This document shows positions 1 through 9,351 of a DNA stretch of 64,000 nt, in pieces. Each line of letters opens with the position of its first letter. Position 1 is the stretch's first letter. Below the pieces are notes generated by a model. It was not told where the DNA came from. It searched no databases and saw only the letters and a program-made list of their open reading frames with translations. Origin of the DNA: WTFV01 sp965200895 (GTDB lineage Bacteria; Acidobacteriota; Vicinamibacteria; Vicinamibacterales; UBA8438); assembly GCA_965200895.1 (NCBI GenBank), contig CBDAVM010000003.1, positions 1-64,000 of the forward strand. Reading direction: 5' to 3'. The translations under genes and the position numbers were made by a program.

Positions 1-1
1 C

Positions 2-1114
2 GATCTGGCCGGGCAACCGACCACCGCCGCCTCCAGGTTGCGGGCCGGCCACTGCGCAACGACGGATGCGCCGATCGTGGTGCGCCTGCGGGCCGCCGGC
101 GCCGTCATCATCGGCAAGTGCAACCTGCACGAGTTCGCGTTCGGCACCACCGGCGAGGAATCGGCATACGGGGCGACGCGCAACCCCCACGCGCCGGCGC
201 ACATGCCGGGCGGTTCGAGCAGCGGCTCGGCGGTCTCCGTGGCGGCCGGGATGGCCCTGGCCTCCGTCGGCACGGATACCGGGGGCTCGGTTCGCATTCC
301 CGCCTCGGCCTGCGGCGTGGTCGGGCTGAAGCCGACCCACGGGGAGGTGAGCACGGGCGGCATCGTGCCGCTGGCGCCGTCGCTCGATCACGTGGGTCCG
401 ATCGCACGGTCGGTCGAGGACGCGGCGACGTTGTACCGGATCCTGCGCGACGGCAGCGGAAACCGCGACGTCGCCGGACCGACGGATGCGCCTCCGGTCG
501 ACTCGCGGCCGCACCTCGGGATCCCGCGGCGGTATTTCCTGGACCTGCTCGAGCCGGCGGTGCGGGACACTTTCACCGCCGCCGTCGAGCGGCTGGAGCG
601 CGCCGGTTGCCGAATCGACGTCGCCGACCTGCCCCACGCCGCCGACACCGCCGCCATCTACCTGCACACGCAGCTCGCGGAAGCGGCCGACTGTCATCGG
701 GCCGACCTCGACAGCCGGCCGGAGGAGTACGGCCGGGGCGTGCGACTGCGGCTCGATCTGGGCCGTTACGTGCTGGCCGAGGACTACGTGCGTGCGCAGC
801 GTGGTCGACGGATCCTGATTGCGGAGGTGGACGCGGTCCTCCGGCAGCGCGCCGCGCTCCTGTTGCCGACGCTCCCGGTGGTGCCTCCGCGCCTCGGCAC
901 CGAATCGATCTCCATCGGGGAGACGACCGGGACCGTCCGCGCGCTCACGTTGCGGCTGACGCAGCTCTTCGACGTGACGGGACACCCGGCGGTCTCCATC
1001 CCGTGCGGGACGGCAGGCGGATTGCCGGCCGGCCTGCAACTGGTCGGTCGGCGGGGCCGCACCCAGCGGCTGCTCGCCCTGGCCGCAGCCCTCGAGGATG
1101 TCGTCCGCGGGTAG
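2..1114 (+). CDS. Amidase signature family enzyme (5' partial)
   Basis: Hydrolyses an amide bond in the cytoplasm; the substrate cannot be told from sequence. The frame is open from base 2 to the TAG at 1112-1114, so the gene begins left of the window. The glycine/serine-rich amidase signature (GGSSSGSA, about 208-231) and the GTDTGGSVRIPA block (about 269-305) carry the cis-Ser and nucleophile Ser of the Ser-cisSer-Lys triad. The catalytic Lys lies upstream and is not visible. The layout resembles GatA and AtzF/allophanate-hydrolase-like amidases. No gatB or gatC gene is nearby, so a role in tRNA-Gln amidation is not supported and a catabolic amidase is more likely. A TTG at 38 could be read as a start, but homology clearly extends further upstream. 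Confidence 0.9.
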   Translation, partial: DLAGQPTTAASRLRAGHCATTDAPIVVRLRAAGAVIIGKCNLHEFAFGTTGEESAYGATRNPHAPAHMPGGSSSGSAVSVAAGMALASVGTDTGGSVRIPASACGVVGLKPTHGEVSTGGIVPLAPSLDHVGPIARSVEDAATLYRILRDGSGNRDVAGPTDAPPVDSRPHLGIPRRYFLDLLEPAVRDTFTAAVERLERAGCRIDVADLPHAADTAAIYLHTQLAEAADCHRADLDSRPEEYGRGVRLRLDLGRYVLAEDYVRAQRGRRILIAEVDAVLRQRAALLLPTLPVVPPRLGTESISIGETTGTVRALTLRLTQLFDVTGHPAVSIPCGTAGGLPAGLQLVGRRGRTQRLLALAAALEDVVRG

Positions 1115-1125
1115 CGGGCCGGAGG

Positions 1126-1578
1126 CTATCCGGCTCCCTTCGCCTTCGTCCGCAGCTCCTCGTAGCTGCCCCCCGGAGTCGCCCCGGTCTCGACGGGCAG
1201 TCCGGCTTCCGCCCAGCCCTCGTGCAGCACCTGGCCGGTAGACCGGTCACGAGCCCCGCCAAAGCCACCCAGGACGTTGCTGACGTCGGTGTAGCCGGCG
1301 GCGGCCAGCATCTCGGCCGCGCGCGCCGAACGGCCGCCCATCTGACAGCCGACCAGCAGCTTCGCGTCTGGAGCCTGCGTCGCCTTGACGACCGCCAGGA
1401 AATCGAGATTCGGCTGCATCTGGCGCGTCGCCGGGTCGAAGTGCAGCAGCGGCACGTTGAGGGCGCCCGCCGGATGCCCCTGGTCGTACTCGGGCGTCGA
1501 GCGGACATCGATATAGGTGTAGCCCTCGTCGGTCTGCCGGGTATGGGCGTCCCTGACGCCAACATGCTTCACGCTCAT
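1126..1578 (-). CDS. Rhodanese-like domain protein
   Basis: Single-domain sulfurtransferase of 150 aa. The rhodanese fold is recognised from YIDVRSTPEYDQGHPAGA near the N-terminus and the active-site loop CQMGGRSA with the catalytic Cys at residue 78 (CxxGxRS form). It would carry persulfide sulfur in the cytoplasm, as no signal peptide is present; the donor and acceptor are unknown. The ATG at 1578 is chosen because homology to the domain starts there. A longer reading frame runs upstream only because of high GC. It is head-to-head with the hydrolase that starts at 1584, with only 5 bp between the start codons. Confidence 0.88.
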   Translation of the reverse strand: MSVKHVGVRDAHTRQTDEGYTYIDVRSTPEYDQGHPAGALNVPLLHFDPATRQMQPNLDFLAVVKATQAPDAKLLVGCQMGGRSARAAEMLAAAGYTDVSNVLGGFGGARDRSTGQVLHEGWAEAGLPVETGATPGGSYEELRTKAKGAG

Positions 1579-1583
1579 GACTC

Positions 1584-2642
1584 GTGCATAGTAGCATTGC
1601 CGGCTTGATCGATCGGCTCTTTCACCAGTGGGAACGCCGCCTCGTCGCAGTGACGACCGACCGGGTGGTACGGCCGTTCGAGTGGGGCCTCGACTGGATT
1701 CCAGACGCCGAGCTGCGCGTCCGCGCCGCGGAGAATGCCGCCAGCCCGGCCCCGGGCGAGACCCTGCGGGCGTGGGCGGCCGACGCCACCGCTGACAGCG
1801 AGCGCTTCTATGCGGCACGGCGCGGCGTCGACTTCCGTCTCGACGGCCACCGCCTGCGTTTCCCGAGCCCGTTGCGGACACCCCATCCGGAGAACGATAC
1901 GGTCCATGCGCGGTACTTTCCCGCGTCCTTCGGCCACGGCCGGCACCGGCGCGCGGTCGTCGTTCTCCCCCACTGGAACGCAGATCCGGACAGCCATGTC
2001 GTGCTCGCCCGGCTGCTCGCGCGGTTCGGGATCAGCGCGGTCCGCCTGAGCCTGCCCTACCACGACGCCCGCATGCCGCCGGAGCTGCATCGGGCCGACT
2101 ACATCGTCAGCGCCAACATCGGGCGCACGGTGCAGGTCTGCCGCCAGGCCGTCCTCGACGCGCGGCGCGCCGTCGACTGGCTCGAATCGCGAGGATACGA
2201 CCGGATCGGCATCCTCGGCACCAGTCTCGGCTCCTGCCTGGCGATGCTCACCGCCGCGCACGACCCCCGCATCTCGGCGGCGGCGCTCAACCACATCTCG
2301 CCGTACTTCGCCGACGTCGTCTGGGAAGGTCTGTCGACGGCGCACGTCCGCACCGGGCTCGAAGGCGCCATCGACCTGGACCTGCTGCGCGAGCTGTGGC
2401 TCCCGATCAGCCCGGCCCCGTACATCGACCGTATGCGCGGGACACGCACCCTGCTGGTCTACGCGCGTTACGATCTCTCGTTCCCGGTGCGGCTCTCCCG
2501 TCAGCTCGTGGCCGACTTCCGTGCACGCGGGATCGATCCGGAGGTCTTCGTGCTGCCGTGCGGCCACTACAGCACCGGGGTGGCGCCGTTCAACTGGGTG
2601 GACGGCTTCGCGCTGGTTCGCTTCCTGCGACGGTCCCTGTAG
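1584..2642 (+). CDS. Alpha/beta hydrolase (ABHD18-like)
   Basis: Putative serine esterase or lipase-like hydrolase of 352 aa. The nucleophile elbow GTSLGS puts Ser at 214. Likely acid and base are Asp297 (YARYD) and His328 (CGHYS), in the order expected of the fold. The first ~120 residues form an N-terminal extension with no export signal. The start is uncertain: a GTG at 1584 and a TTG at 1605 are both in frame, with no convincing ribosome-binding site. The family is best matched to the poorly characterised ABHD18/DUF2048 group; the substrate is not predictable. Confidence 0.8.
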   Translation: MHSSIAGLIDRLFHQWERRLVAVTTDRVVRPFEWGLDWIPDAELRVRAAENAASPAPGETLRAWAADATADSERFYAARRGVDFRLDGHRLRFPSPLRTPHPENDTVHARYFPASFGHGRHRRAVVVLPHWNADPDSHVVLARLLARFGISAVRLSLPYHDARMPPELHRADYIVSANIGRTVQVCRQAVLDARRAVDWLESRGYDRIGILGTSLGSCLAMLTAAHDPRISAAALNHISPYFADVVWEGLSTAHVRTGLEGAIDLDLLRELWLPISPAPYIDRMRGTRTLLVYARYDLSFPVRLSRQLVADFRARGIDPEVFVLPCGHYSTGVAPFNWVDGFALVRFLRRSL

Positions 2643-2666
2643 TTCGCCGCTCCGGATTGCGCGGAC

Positions 2667-2882
2667 CTACATCCAGAAGTGGAGATAGCGCAGCAGGCTC
2701 CAGACCGCCTCGTAGAGCAGCCCGGCCAGCTCGCGGACGAGCGGCGTCACGTCCCCCTCGGTCACCGCGTCGGCCACCGTCACCGGCTCGGTGAACAGCA
2801 GCCAGATCGTCGCTGCCGCAAGGACGGCGGCCAGCAGGCCGGCGATCCCGACAAGACTCATGCTGAAGCGGATCAGGGACAT
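2667..2882 (-). CDS. Small membrane protein, unknown function
   Basis: A 71-aa protein with one strongly hydrophobic N-terminal helix (about residues 7-30) followed by an amphipathic acidic and aromatic tail ending in YLHFWM. No family is recognised. It lies 51 bp downstream of the M16 peptidase gene on the same strand, so it may be the last gene of that run. The composition (one TM segment, few low-complexity stretches) makes it a better candidate than the other overlapping frames. It converges with the alpha/beta hydrolase gene. Confidence 0.6.
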   Translation of the reverse strand: MSLIRFSMSLVGIAGLLAAVLAAATIWLLFTEPVTVADAVTEGDVTPLVRELAGLLYEAVWSLLRYLHFWM

Positions 2883-2933
2883 GGCGTGCAGTACCCAGGG
2901 TACACGAACGGGAGCTCGTTCCGGTTTGTCGCG

Positions 2934-4319
2934 TCACCGAAAAAACTCGTCCCCGACCCTCTCGATCGGCTCGCCGAGGTCGAGCGCGGCGAGTGACGGT
3001 CCGACATCCGGCGGGCCGACGACCACCACGCGGAGGGCCTCGGGGTCGAGACGCCGGCCCGCCGCCGCGGCCGCCGCACGGGCATCGACTGCCGCCACGC
3101 GCGAGACGAAGGTCGTGTACTCGTCGTCGGGCAGCTCGAACAGTGCGAGCCGCATCGCCGCGTGAGCCACCTGTCCCGCCGTCTCGAAATGGCGCGCGTA
3201 GCCACTCGTGAGAACGGGCCGGGCCACCGCCAGTTCGTCCTCCCGCACCGGACGGATGTCGCGGATTTCGCGGATCTCCCGTACCGCCTCCCGAATCGCG
3301 TCGGCGGTCACGGCGGCATCGACCGCCGTTTGCAGCGTGAACGGCCCCCGATCGCGGCGGCCGTCGAAAGCCGTCCGCACGCCGTAGGTGTACCCCTTCC
3401 GCTCTCGCAGGTTGAGATTGAGCCTGCTGACGAACTGCCCGCCCAGCACCATGTTCATGACGCTGATCGCCGGGTAGTCCGCGACGCGCCGCATGACGCC
3501 CAGGTGTCCAATCCGGATCTCGGACTGCACCGCACCAGGACGCGGTACGAAGGTCAGCCGACTGCCCGCGGGTCGATCGCCCGGGATGGCGGCCCGGCTC
3601 GACGCTGCGGCGCTGCGGACCGCAGAGGCCGGGACCGCAACCCCGGCAGCGCGTGCCGCGAACTCCGGACCTCGTGCGTGGTCGCCGCCGCCGGCCGCAA
3701 CGAGGGTCAAACGCTCCGGAACATAGTGGGCGGCGTGAAACGCCCTGACGTCGTCGATGGACAGTCGGGCAAGCGCTGTTTCCGTACCGGCCGGCGGGTG
3801 ACCGTAGGGATGGGTTCCGTAGACGGACCGCAGGAACGCCCTACTGGCGACCGCAGCGGCCACGCGCCGCGTCTGGCCGAGGCGGCTGATCCGCAGCGCC
3901 CGTACCCGCTCGACTTCCTCCGGGTCGAAGCGCGGCTCGGTCGCCAACTCGACCAGCAGCGACAGCGCTTCGCAGGCGTGGCGCGGAAGGGCACTGACCG
4001 ACAGCACGGTGGCGTCGCTCGTGACGTCGGTCTCGAGACGCCCCCCGATTCGGCCGAGCTCGTCGTGCAGATCGACACTCGACCGTCGACGCGTCCCGTC
4101 GTCCAGCAGATCGGCGGTAAGGGCGGCCAGTCCCTCGCACCCCGGCGGGTCTGCCGCCGATCCGGACGGAATCAGCAGCACGAGACTGACGAGGTCCGCC
4201 TCGTGGTGATCGACGGTCCAGAGCCGCAGGCGGTTCGCGAGCGTCTCACGCTCGACAGCCAGAAACCGCGCCGCCGCCGCCGCACCGATCGCCGGCAGCC
4301 GGCGTCGATCGACCGCCAC
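2934..4319 (-). CDS. M16 peptidase family subunit, non-catalytic type
   Basis: The 461-aa partner subunit of a two-gene M16B peptidase. It has the M16 fold, but the inverted zinc motif is lost: where HxxEH is expected there is GLAALTADLLDDG. It keeps the C-terminal R...Y substrate-binding signature in SRLNLNLRERKGYTYG, as in other inactive M16B partners, which pair with an HxxEH subunit. The start is a GTG at 4319 overlapping the TAG of the upstream gene by one base (TAGTG), implying translational coupling and equal dosage. The family degrades peptides or processes short substrates; no signal peptide is visible. Confidence 0.87.
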   Translation of the reverse strand: MAVDRRRLPAIGAAAAARFLAVERETLANRLRLWTVDHHEADLVSLVLLIPSGSAADPPGCEGLAALTADLLDDGTRRRSSVDLHDELGRIGGRLETDVTSDATVLSVSALPRHACEALSLLVELATEPRFDPEEVERVRALRISRLGQTRRVAAAVASRAFLRSVYGTHPYGHPPAGTETALARLSIDDVRAFHAAHYVPERLTLVAAGGGDHARGPEFAARAAGVAVPASAVRSAAASSRAAIPGDRPAGSRLTFVPRPGAVQSEIRIGHLGVMRRVADYPAISVMNMVLGGQFVSRLNLNLRERKGYTYGVRTAFDGRRDRGPFTLQTAVDAAVTADAIREAVREIREIRDIRPVREDELAVARPVLTSGYARHFETAGQVAHAAMRLALFELPDDEYTTFVSRVAAVDARAAAAAAGRRLDPEALRVVVVGPPDVGPSLAALDLGEPIERVGDEFFR

Positions 4320-5635
4320 TACCGCGTCTCCGCCGGGGTCGAGCCGGGCAGGGCGGCGTCGTCGCGGCCCGCCGGGACGACGCTGAGAGCAAGCCGCGCC
4401 CCGGTCCCGAGCTCGGCTCGCACCGCGGTGGCCACACCCTCCGGGGTCGCTTGCAGATAACGGTCGAAATCCACGCGGGTGTACGCCGGTGTGCCGGCGT
4501 ACACGTTGTACGAGTTGAGCTGATCGGACCGCCCGCCGAAGCCGCCGACGGACTGTCGCTGCCGGGCCGAGTCGGCCTCGAGCAGGTTGCGGGCGCGTTC
4601 GAGCTCGGCAGCGGTTGGACCGCCCGCGGCCAGGTCTGCGATCTCCGCGCTGATGACGGCCTCGAGCTCGGCCAGCGTCCGGCCCCGCGCCGCGGTCGCG
4701 ACCACGTTGAAGTGGCCCGAGATCTCCCCCGAATGCTGGTGCGCCGTCACGTCGATGGCAAGCCGCCGGTCCTGCAGCAGAGCCCGGTACAGCCGCGAGG
4801 ACTTGCCGCCGGCGAGCACCGTCGCGGCAAGGTCCAGCTCGGCGTCCCGGGGCCCGAACAGCCGCGGCGTCACCCAATGGAGATAGAGCCGGGGCGACGC
4901 CACGCGATCCTCCAGCAGCAGCGCGGACGGGCGTTCGCCAGCCACCGGTGGCGCTACCGTCATCGGTGGGACCGGCCGTCCCGCGGGGATCTCGTCGAAG
5001 TGCGCTCGCGCCGCCCGGATGGCGTCGTCCGCATCCACGTCGCCGGCAATCGCCAGCGACGCGTTGGCGGGGTGATAGTACGTCGCGAAGAACGCCCGGA
5101 CGTCGTCGAGAGTCGCCGCGCGCACGTCGTCGGACCAGCCGATGACCGGCCAGTGGTAGGGATGCTCCGGTGGATGGTGAGCCGCCATCAGCGTCATCGA
5201 CGCCAGCCCGTAGGGTCGATTCTCGTAACTCTGCCGCCGCTCGTTCAGAACGACGTCGCGCTGCGTGTCCAGCTTCTCGCGGGTCAGGGCCGGCAGGAGG
5301 TACCCCATGCGGTCCGACTCCATCCACAGCGCCCGCTCCAGCGCCCCGCGCGGTACCACCTCCCAGTAGTTGGTGCGATCCGTGCTGGTCGACCCGTTCA
5401 GCGTCCCGCCCGCCTCCTGGAGGGGACGGAAGTAGCCGCTGTCGTGGTGCGCGGAACCCTCGAACATCAGGTGCTCGAAGAGGTGCGCGAAGCCGGTCCG
5501 GCCCGGCCGTTCATTCTTCGAGCCGACGTGGTACCAGACGTTGACGGCGACGATCGGGCAGCGGTGGTCCTCGTGCACGATGACGTCGAGCCCATTGTCG
5601 AGGGTCACCTTCACGTGCGGGATCTCGGCCGGCAC
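4319..5635 (-). CDS. M16 zinc peptidase, catalytic subunit
   Basis: A 438-aa metallopeptidase. The inverted zinc motif HLFEH is at residues 51-55 (His51, Glu54, His55), with the third ligand probably Glu132 in VLNERRQ. This is the active member of the pair; the next gene downstream encodes the HxxEH-less partner. The GTG start at 5635 is preferred because TAGGAG, which includes the stop codon of the upstream yjbQ-like gene, gives a ribosome-binding site at normal spacing. A much longer upstream frame exists but is antisense-like, low-complexity sequence. No export signal is seen. Confidence 0.88.
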   Translation of the reverse strand: MPAEIPHVKVTLDNGLDVIVHEDHRCPIVAVNVWYHVGSKNERPGRTGFAHLFEHLMFEGSAHHDSGYFRPLQEAGGTLNGSTSTDRTNYWEVVPRGALERALWMESDRMGYLLPALTREKLDTQRDVVLNERRQSYENRPYGLASMTLMAAHHPPEHPYHWPVIGWSDDVRAATLDDVRAFFATYYHPANASLAIAGDVDADDAIRAARAHFDEIPAGRPVPPMTVAPPVAGERPSALLLEDRVASPRLYLHWVTPRLFGPRDAELDLAATVLAGGKSSRLYRALLQDRRLAIDVTAHQHSGEISGHFNVVATAARGRTLAELEAVISAEIADLAAGGPTAAELERARNLLEADSARQRQSVGGFGGRSDQLNSYNVYAGTPAYTRVDFDRYLQATPEGVATAVRAELGTGARLALSVVPAGRDDAALPGSTPAETR

Positions 5636-5646
5636 CCCTGGATCTC

Positions 5647-6063
5647 CTACTCCCCGAGGACCTGCACGATTACTTGGCGGTTCCGAGGGCGCGTATCGAG
5701 CTCCGCGAGCACGATCTGCTGCCACGTGCCGAGCCGCACCCGCCGGTCCGAGAACGGCAGGGTCAACGACGGACCGAGCAACGCCGCGCGCACATGACTC
5801 GACCCGTTGTCGTCGCCCCACCGCTCGTGGTGCCGGTAGGAGCCGTTCCGCGGAGCCAGGCGCTCGAACATCGAGCCAAGGTCGGCCACCGCCCCCGGTT
5901 CGAACTCGATGGTCGTTATCCCGGCGGTCGAGCCGACGACCGCGACCGTCACGATCCCGGCCGACAGCCCCGAATCGGCCACTGCCGCCGCCACCACCTC
6001 GGTGATGTCGCACACGTCGCCCTGTCCCGACGTTCTCGCCTCGTGCGTGACGGTCTGCACCAT
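5647..6063 (-). CDS. yjbQ: YjbQ family protein (UPF0047)
   Basis: A 138-aa protein of the secondary thiamine-phosphate synthase YjbQ family. The conserved stretches GSTAGITTIEFEPG, HHERWGDDNGSSHVRAAL and LGTWQQIVLAELDTRPR are all present, with length typical of the family. E. coli YjbQ has weak thiamine phosphate synthase activity, but its physiological role is not settled. It is the first gene of a same-strand run: its stop lies 11 bp before the GTG of the catalytic M16 subunit, and the stop codon region supplies that gene's ribosome-binding site. Confidence 0.9.
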   Translation of the reverse strand: MVQTVTHEARTSGQGDVCDITEVVAAAVADSGLSAGIVTVAVVGSTAGITTIEFEPGAVADLGSMFERLAPRNGSYRHHERWGDDNGSSHVRAALLGPSLTLPFSDRRVRLGTWQQIVLAELDTRPRNRQVIVQVLGE

Positions 6064-6265
6064 GCCGGCAAACCCTCATCTTAGCAGCGTGCGCGTCGAG
6101 AGCGCAGAGCCCCCCGGAGCCCCGGTGGGCGGTGTCTTTTCAGAATCGTCCGGGCAGCCCGTGTCCGCCAGACTGGAATCACACCCTGCCGTACCCGCAG
6201 TCATTCCATCGCTGCGAGCCTGAAGCCAGCCTGGGCCGCCTGCCGTCCGCCGGACCAGCGCGGGC

Positions 6266-8065
6266 TCAGCGTTCGTGCCTGTTCGCATCCGCCGAGTCCG
6301 ATGCCGGGGCCGGCGGCGTCCCTGGCGGATCGGGTGCGGACGCCGTGTTGGACGGCGCGGCCGGTCGAGCCGTCGGCGTCTCGACAGGATCGACGGGCGG
6401 CGGCGCCACGGACGGGGCCGGCGGCGGCGCGACGGGCGATGTCGGCCCCGGCAGGCCTGTGGTCGGCGCTGGCGAGAACCGGTTCAGGATGAGGGCGCCG
6501 AGTCCCGCCGTCCACGCCGCGTACTCCAGCAGGAAGCCGGACAGCACCAGCAGCACGCCGAGTCCGCGCAGGAGCCCGCCTGCCATCCCCACCGCCTCAC
6601 CCGCCATGGTCGGCAGAAGAACGAGCGCGATCCCGGCCCACACGCTGGCAAAGGCGGCCGGGCCCGGCGCACCCATTCGGTTCCGTATCCACTCGCCGGC
6701 CCCGAGCACCGCGCCGCTGAAGCCGACGAGCATGACGAGCCCGATACCGCCGATGACGAACGGCAGGAGCAGGAGCAACGGTATCCCCACGATGGAGATC
6801 ACGAGCACCAGGATCCCCGACACCAGGAGCGGAACCACCATGAGCTGGGCCAGCATGCCGACGACGCCGGACTTGATCGGCTCGGCGCTCGCACGCCGCG
6901 CGATCCGCTCGGCCGGCCCCCGGGCCAGGAACACGACGCCGGAGGCCAGCAGGGCCAGCAGGAACAGACGCACCGTCGTCGCGACGAGATCGCCGCCGCC
7001 GAGCCAGCCGGCGCCGGGCCAGCCCACCTGCCACCGGCGACCGGGATCCGTGTAGGCGCCGATGCCTGCCAGGCCGACCTGCGTCACCGAACCCCGCAAC
7101 GAAGCCGACCGCGCACGGTGCAACGATCCACCGACGACAGTGACGTCCCCGCGCACCACCGCCTCCGGGCCGAAGCGGGCCGACCCGGCAATCACCACCA
7201 CGTCTCCGGTCACCTCGCCATCGACCGAGAGCGAACCCAGGACCACCGCCGCGTCGCCCCGGACTCTCTCGTGGCGCTCGACGCTGACCGACCCGCCGAG
7301 ACGGAACAGGTCCCCGCGCGTGGTCGTCGTCCGCTCCGGCGCACCCGCAGACGAACGCTGGTCCCCGGCCGTGGTAGCGACGGCCGTCCGCTCGGCGGTC
7401 ACCGTCGCGCGATCGTCCGACCCGGTGACGGCCGGCGCGGGAATACCCGGCTCCGGAACGGCCGGTTCGGGAAGGACCGGCGCGTCGGCAACCTGCCCGG
7501 GAGCGCCGGCGCCGACAACCGCGGCGGCGGCCTGCCCGGCCGGGGCGGGTCGCTCGACGACCGCAGTCCCGGCCGCGTCGGCAACCTCGTCACGCGGTTG
7601 CTCCGGCGTCCCGGCGGGTTCCGCCTCGGCGCCGGACGCGGATTCCACCGGGGAGGAGGTCGGAGCCGTGACGGGCGCACCCGCAGCGACCGGGTCGGCG
7701 CCGAACAACGCCCGGCGCGTCGCATCTCCGAGATAGGTGATGCGCAGCACCAGGTCCGCGTCCGCCCCGAACAGCTCGCGCAACTCGGCCCCGGAAACGG
7801 GTACGCCGTCCACCGCGACCACGCCATCGGCGAGCGCGATCACCCGTATCACACCATCGGCCCCCGTCGATGCAAGGGTCAGACCGTCGGGCCCGAGGTC
7901 CACCTCGAAGCGCTCGCGGACGGCGCCGGCCAGCGCGACATCCTCGACGGTCGGCTCGGTCTGGCGGGCAAGGCCCCGGGCCGGCGGCGTCGAGCAGACG
8001 AGCAGTCCGATCCAGCAGGCAGCGACCACTGCATGCATGCGACGGCGGTTGGAATGACTGGACAA
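6266..8065 (-). CDS. Bactofilin-like polymer-forming repeat membrane protein
   Basis: About 599 aa. An N-terminal signal-like segment is followed by a region of unknown fold (residues ~30-115), a Pro/Ala/Val-rich linker, then beta-helix-like repeats typical of polymer-forming bactofilin domains (DAAVVLGSLSVDGEVTGDVVVIAGSA-type units around residues 255-320). After these come about four hydrophobic helices and a C-terminal Pro-rich tail. Related acidobacterial proteins combine a short bactofilin-type stack with a membrane domain; function is unknown. The TTG at 8065 is chosen because GGAGG lies 6 bp upstream; an ATG at 8038 and a TTG at 8086 are alternatives. The stack may act as an outer scaffold anchored in the inner membrane. 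Confidence 0.72.
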   Translation of the reverse strand: MSSHSNRRRMHAVVAACWIGLLVCSTPPARGLARQTEPTVEDVALAGAVRERFEVDLGPDGLTLASTGADGVIRVIALADGVVAVDGVPVSGAELRELFGADADLVLRITYLGDATRRALFGADPVAAGAPVTAPTSSPVESASGAEAEPAGTPEQPRDEVADAAGTAVVERPAPAGQAAAAVVGAGAPGQVADAPVLPEPAVPEPGIPAPAVTGSDDRATVTAERTAVATTAGDQRSSAGAPERTTTTRGDLFRLGGSVSVERHERVRGDAAVVLGSLSVDGEVTGDVVVIAGSARFGPEAVVRGDVTVVGGSLHRARSASLRGSVTQVGLAGIGAYTDPGRRWQVGWPGAGWLGGGDLVATTVRLFLLALLASGVVFLARGPAERIARRASAEPIKSGVVGMLAQLMVVPLLVSGILVLVISIVGIPLLLLLPFVIGGIGLVMLVGFSGAVLGAGEWIRNRMGAPGPAAFASVWAGIALVLLPTMAGEAVGMAGGLLRGLGVLLVLSGFLLEYAAWTAGLGALILNRFSPAPTTGLPGPTSPVAPPPAPSVAPPPVDPVETPTARPAAPSNTASAPDPPGTPPAPASDSADANRHER

Positions 8066-8157
8066 ATTGCTCCTCCCTGCGGTCAACCCTCATCAGGTGT
8101 CTACGCAGGCGGAGGACTGCGGGTTCGGAACCGACCGACCGAAGCCGCGGCCCCAGG

Positions 8158-9351
8158 TCAGCGTCCGCGCAGGCCGAGCGCGTGCTCCGCGATCACTCTC
8201 CGGTGCAGTTCACTCGTGCCCTCGCCGACCTCCAGCGTCTTTGCCTCCAGCAACAGCCGGCCGACTTCGTACTCTGCCGAGAACCCGTAGCCGCCGTGAA
8301 TCTGGATCGCGTCCAGGGCATTGGCGGTGGCCGCCTCGCTCGCCGTCAGCTTCGCCATCGACGCTTCCACCGAGCAGCGTTCGATGCCGGCGTCCTGCAT
8401 CCGGCCCAGGCGATAGACCAGAGCGCGCGCCGACTCCGTCCGGCAGATCATGTCGGCAATCTTCTGCTGGACCATCTGGAACTCGCCGATCGACCGGCCG
8501 AACGCCTCCCGCTCCGCGGCGTACGGCACGCTCAGATCGATGGCCCGCTGCGCCTGTCCCACGCAGCGGGCGGCCACCGAGAAGCGCCCCATGTCGAGCG
8601 CCGCGCCGAGAATGGGAAATCCCCCGCCCACTTCGCCCAGCACGGCGTCGTCGCTCAGAGCGACCCGGTCGAAGTGGATGGTGGCCAGGTTGTCCCGCTT
8701 CAGCGTCCGCATCGGCAGATCCCCGATCGCCACGCCGGCGGCGCGCGGATCGACCAGGAAGACGGTGACGCCGCGATGGCGTTGCGCGGGATCGACAGTC
8801 GCGGCCACCAGCAGCAGGCCCGCATGCGCGGCGTGCGAGATGAACACCTTGGACCCGCTGAGCGACCAGCCGCCGGCCGTGCGTTCCGCCCGGGTTCGGA
8901 CCGCGGCCAGGTCGCTGCCGCCGCCGGGCTCGGTCAGGGCGGCAGCGGTCAGCACGGCTCCGTCGCAGATGCCCGGCAGCCAGCGGTCGCGTTGCGCCTC
9001 GGTCCCGAAGCGGACAATCGATCCGGCGACCAGCGAGTTGGTCACCGAGACCACCGACGCCACCACCCAGTCGATGCGGGCCAGCTCCTCGCAGATCACC
9101 CCGTAGCTGACGACGTCGGAGCCCCCCCCGCCATGGGACTCCGGCAGCAGCGGCGTCAGGTATCCGAGCGGCACCAGCTTCCGTATGAGCTCCGCCGGAT
9201 ACCGCTCCGCGCGCTCATGCTCCTCGACGTGCGGCAGAATCTCGCGCTCGGCGAACTCCCGCACCGCCGACCGCACCTGGCGCTGCTCCGGGGTGAGGTC
9301 GAAGTCGGCGCTGCGGCTGGGCGCGGTCGAGGCCGGGGTGGCGGCGGGCAT
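8158..9351 (-). CDS. Acyl-CoA dehydrogenase
   Basis: A 397-aa flavoprotein that oxidises an acyl-CoA to the enoyl-CoA. N-terminal, middle beta and C-terminal helical domains follow in the usual order. ALTEPGGGSD is the FAD-side signature (residues ~138-147) and IQIHGGYGFSAEYEVGRLL plus EGTSE mark the C-terminal active site, with the catalytic Glu in the EGT motif. Chain-length preference cannot be assigned. The ATG at 9351 overlaps the TGA of the upstream FMN reductase gene (TGATG), so the two are coupled. Alternative electron acceptors such as an ETF are not encoded nearby. Confidence 0.92.
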   Translation of the reverse strand: MPAATPASTAPSRSADFDLTPEQRQVRSAVREFAEREILPHVEEHERAERYPAELIRKLVPLGYLTPLLPESHGGGGSDVVSYGVICEELARIDWVVASVVSVTNSLVAGSIVRFGTEAQRDRWLPGICDGAVLTAAALTEPGGGSDLAAVRTRAERTAGGWSLSGSKVFISHAAHAGLLLVAATVDPAQRHRGVTVFLVDPRAAGVAIGDLPMRTLKRDNLATIHFDRVALSDDAVLGEVGGGFPILGAALDMGRFSVAARCVGQAQRAIDLSVPYAAEREAFGRSIGEFQMVQQKIADMICRTESARALVYRLGRMQDAGIERCSVEASMAKLTASEAATANALDAIQIHGGYGFSAEYEVGRLLLEAKTLEVGEGTSELHRRVIAEHALGLRGR

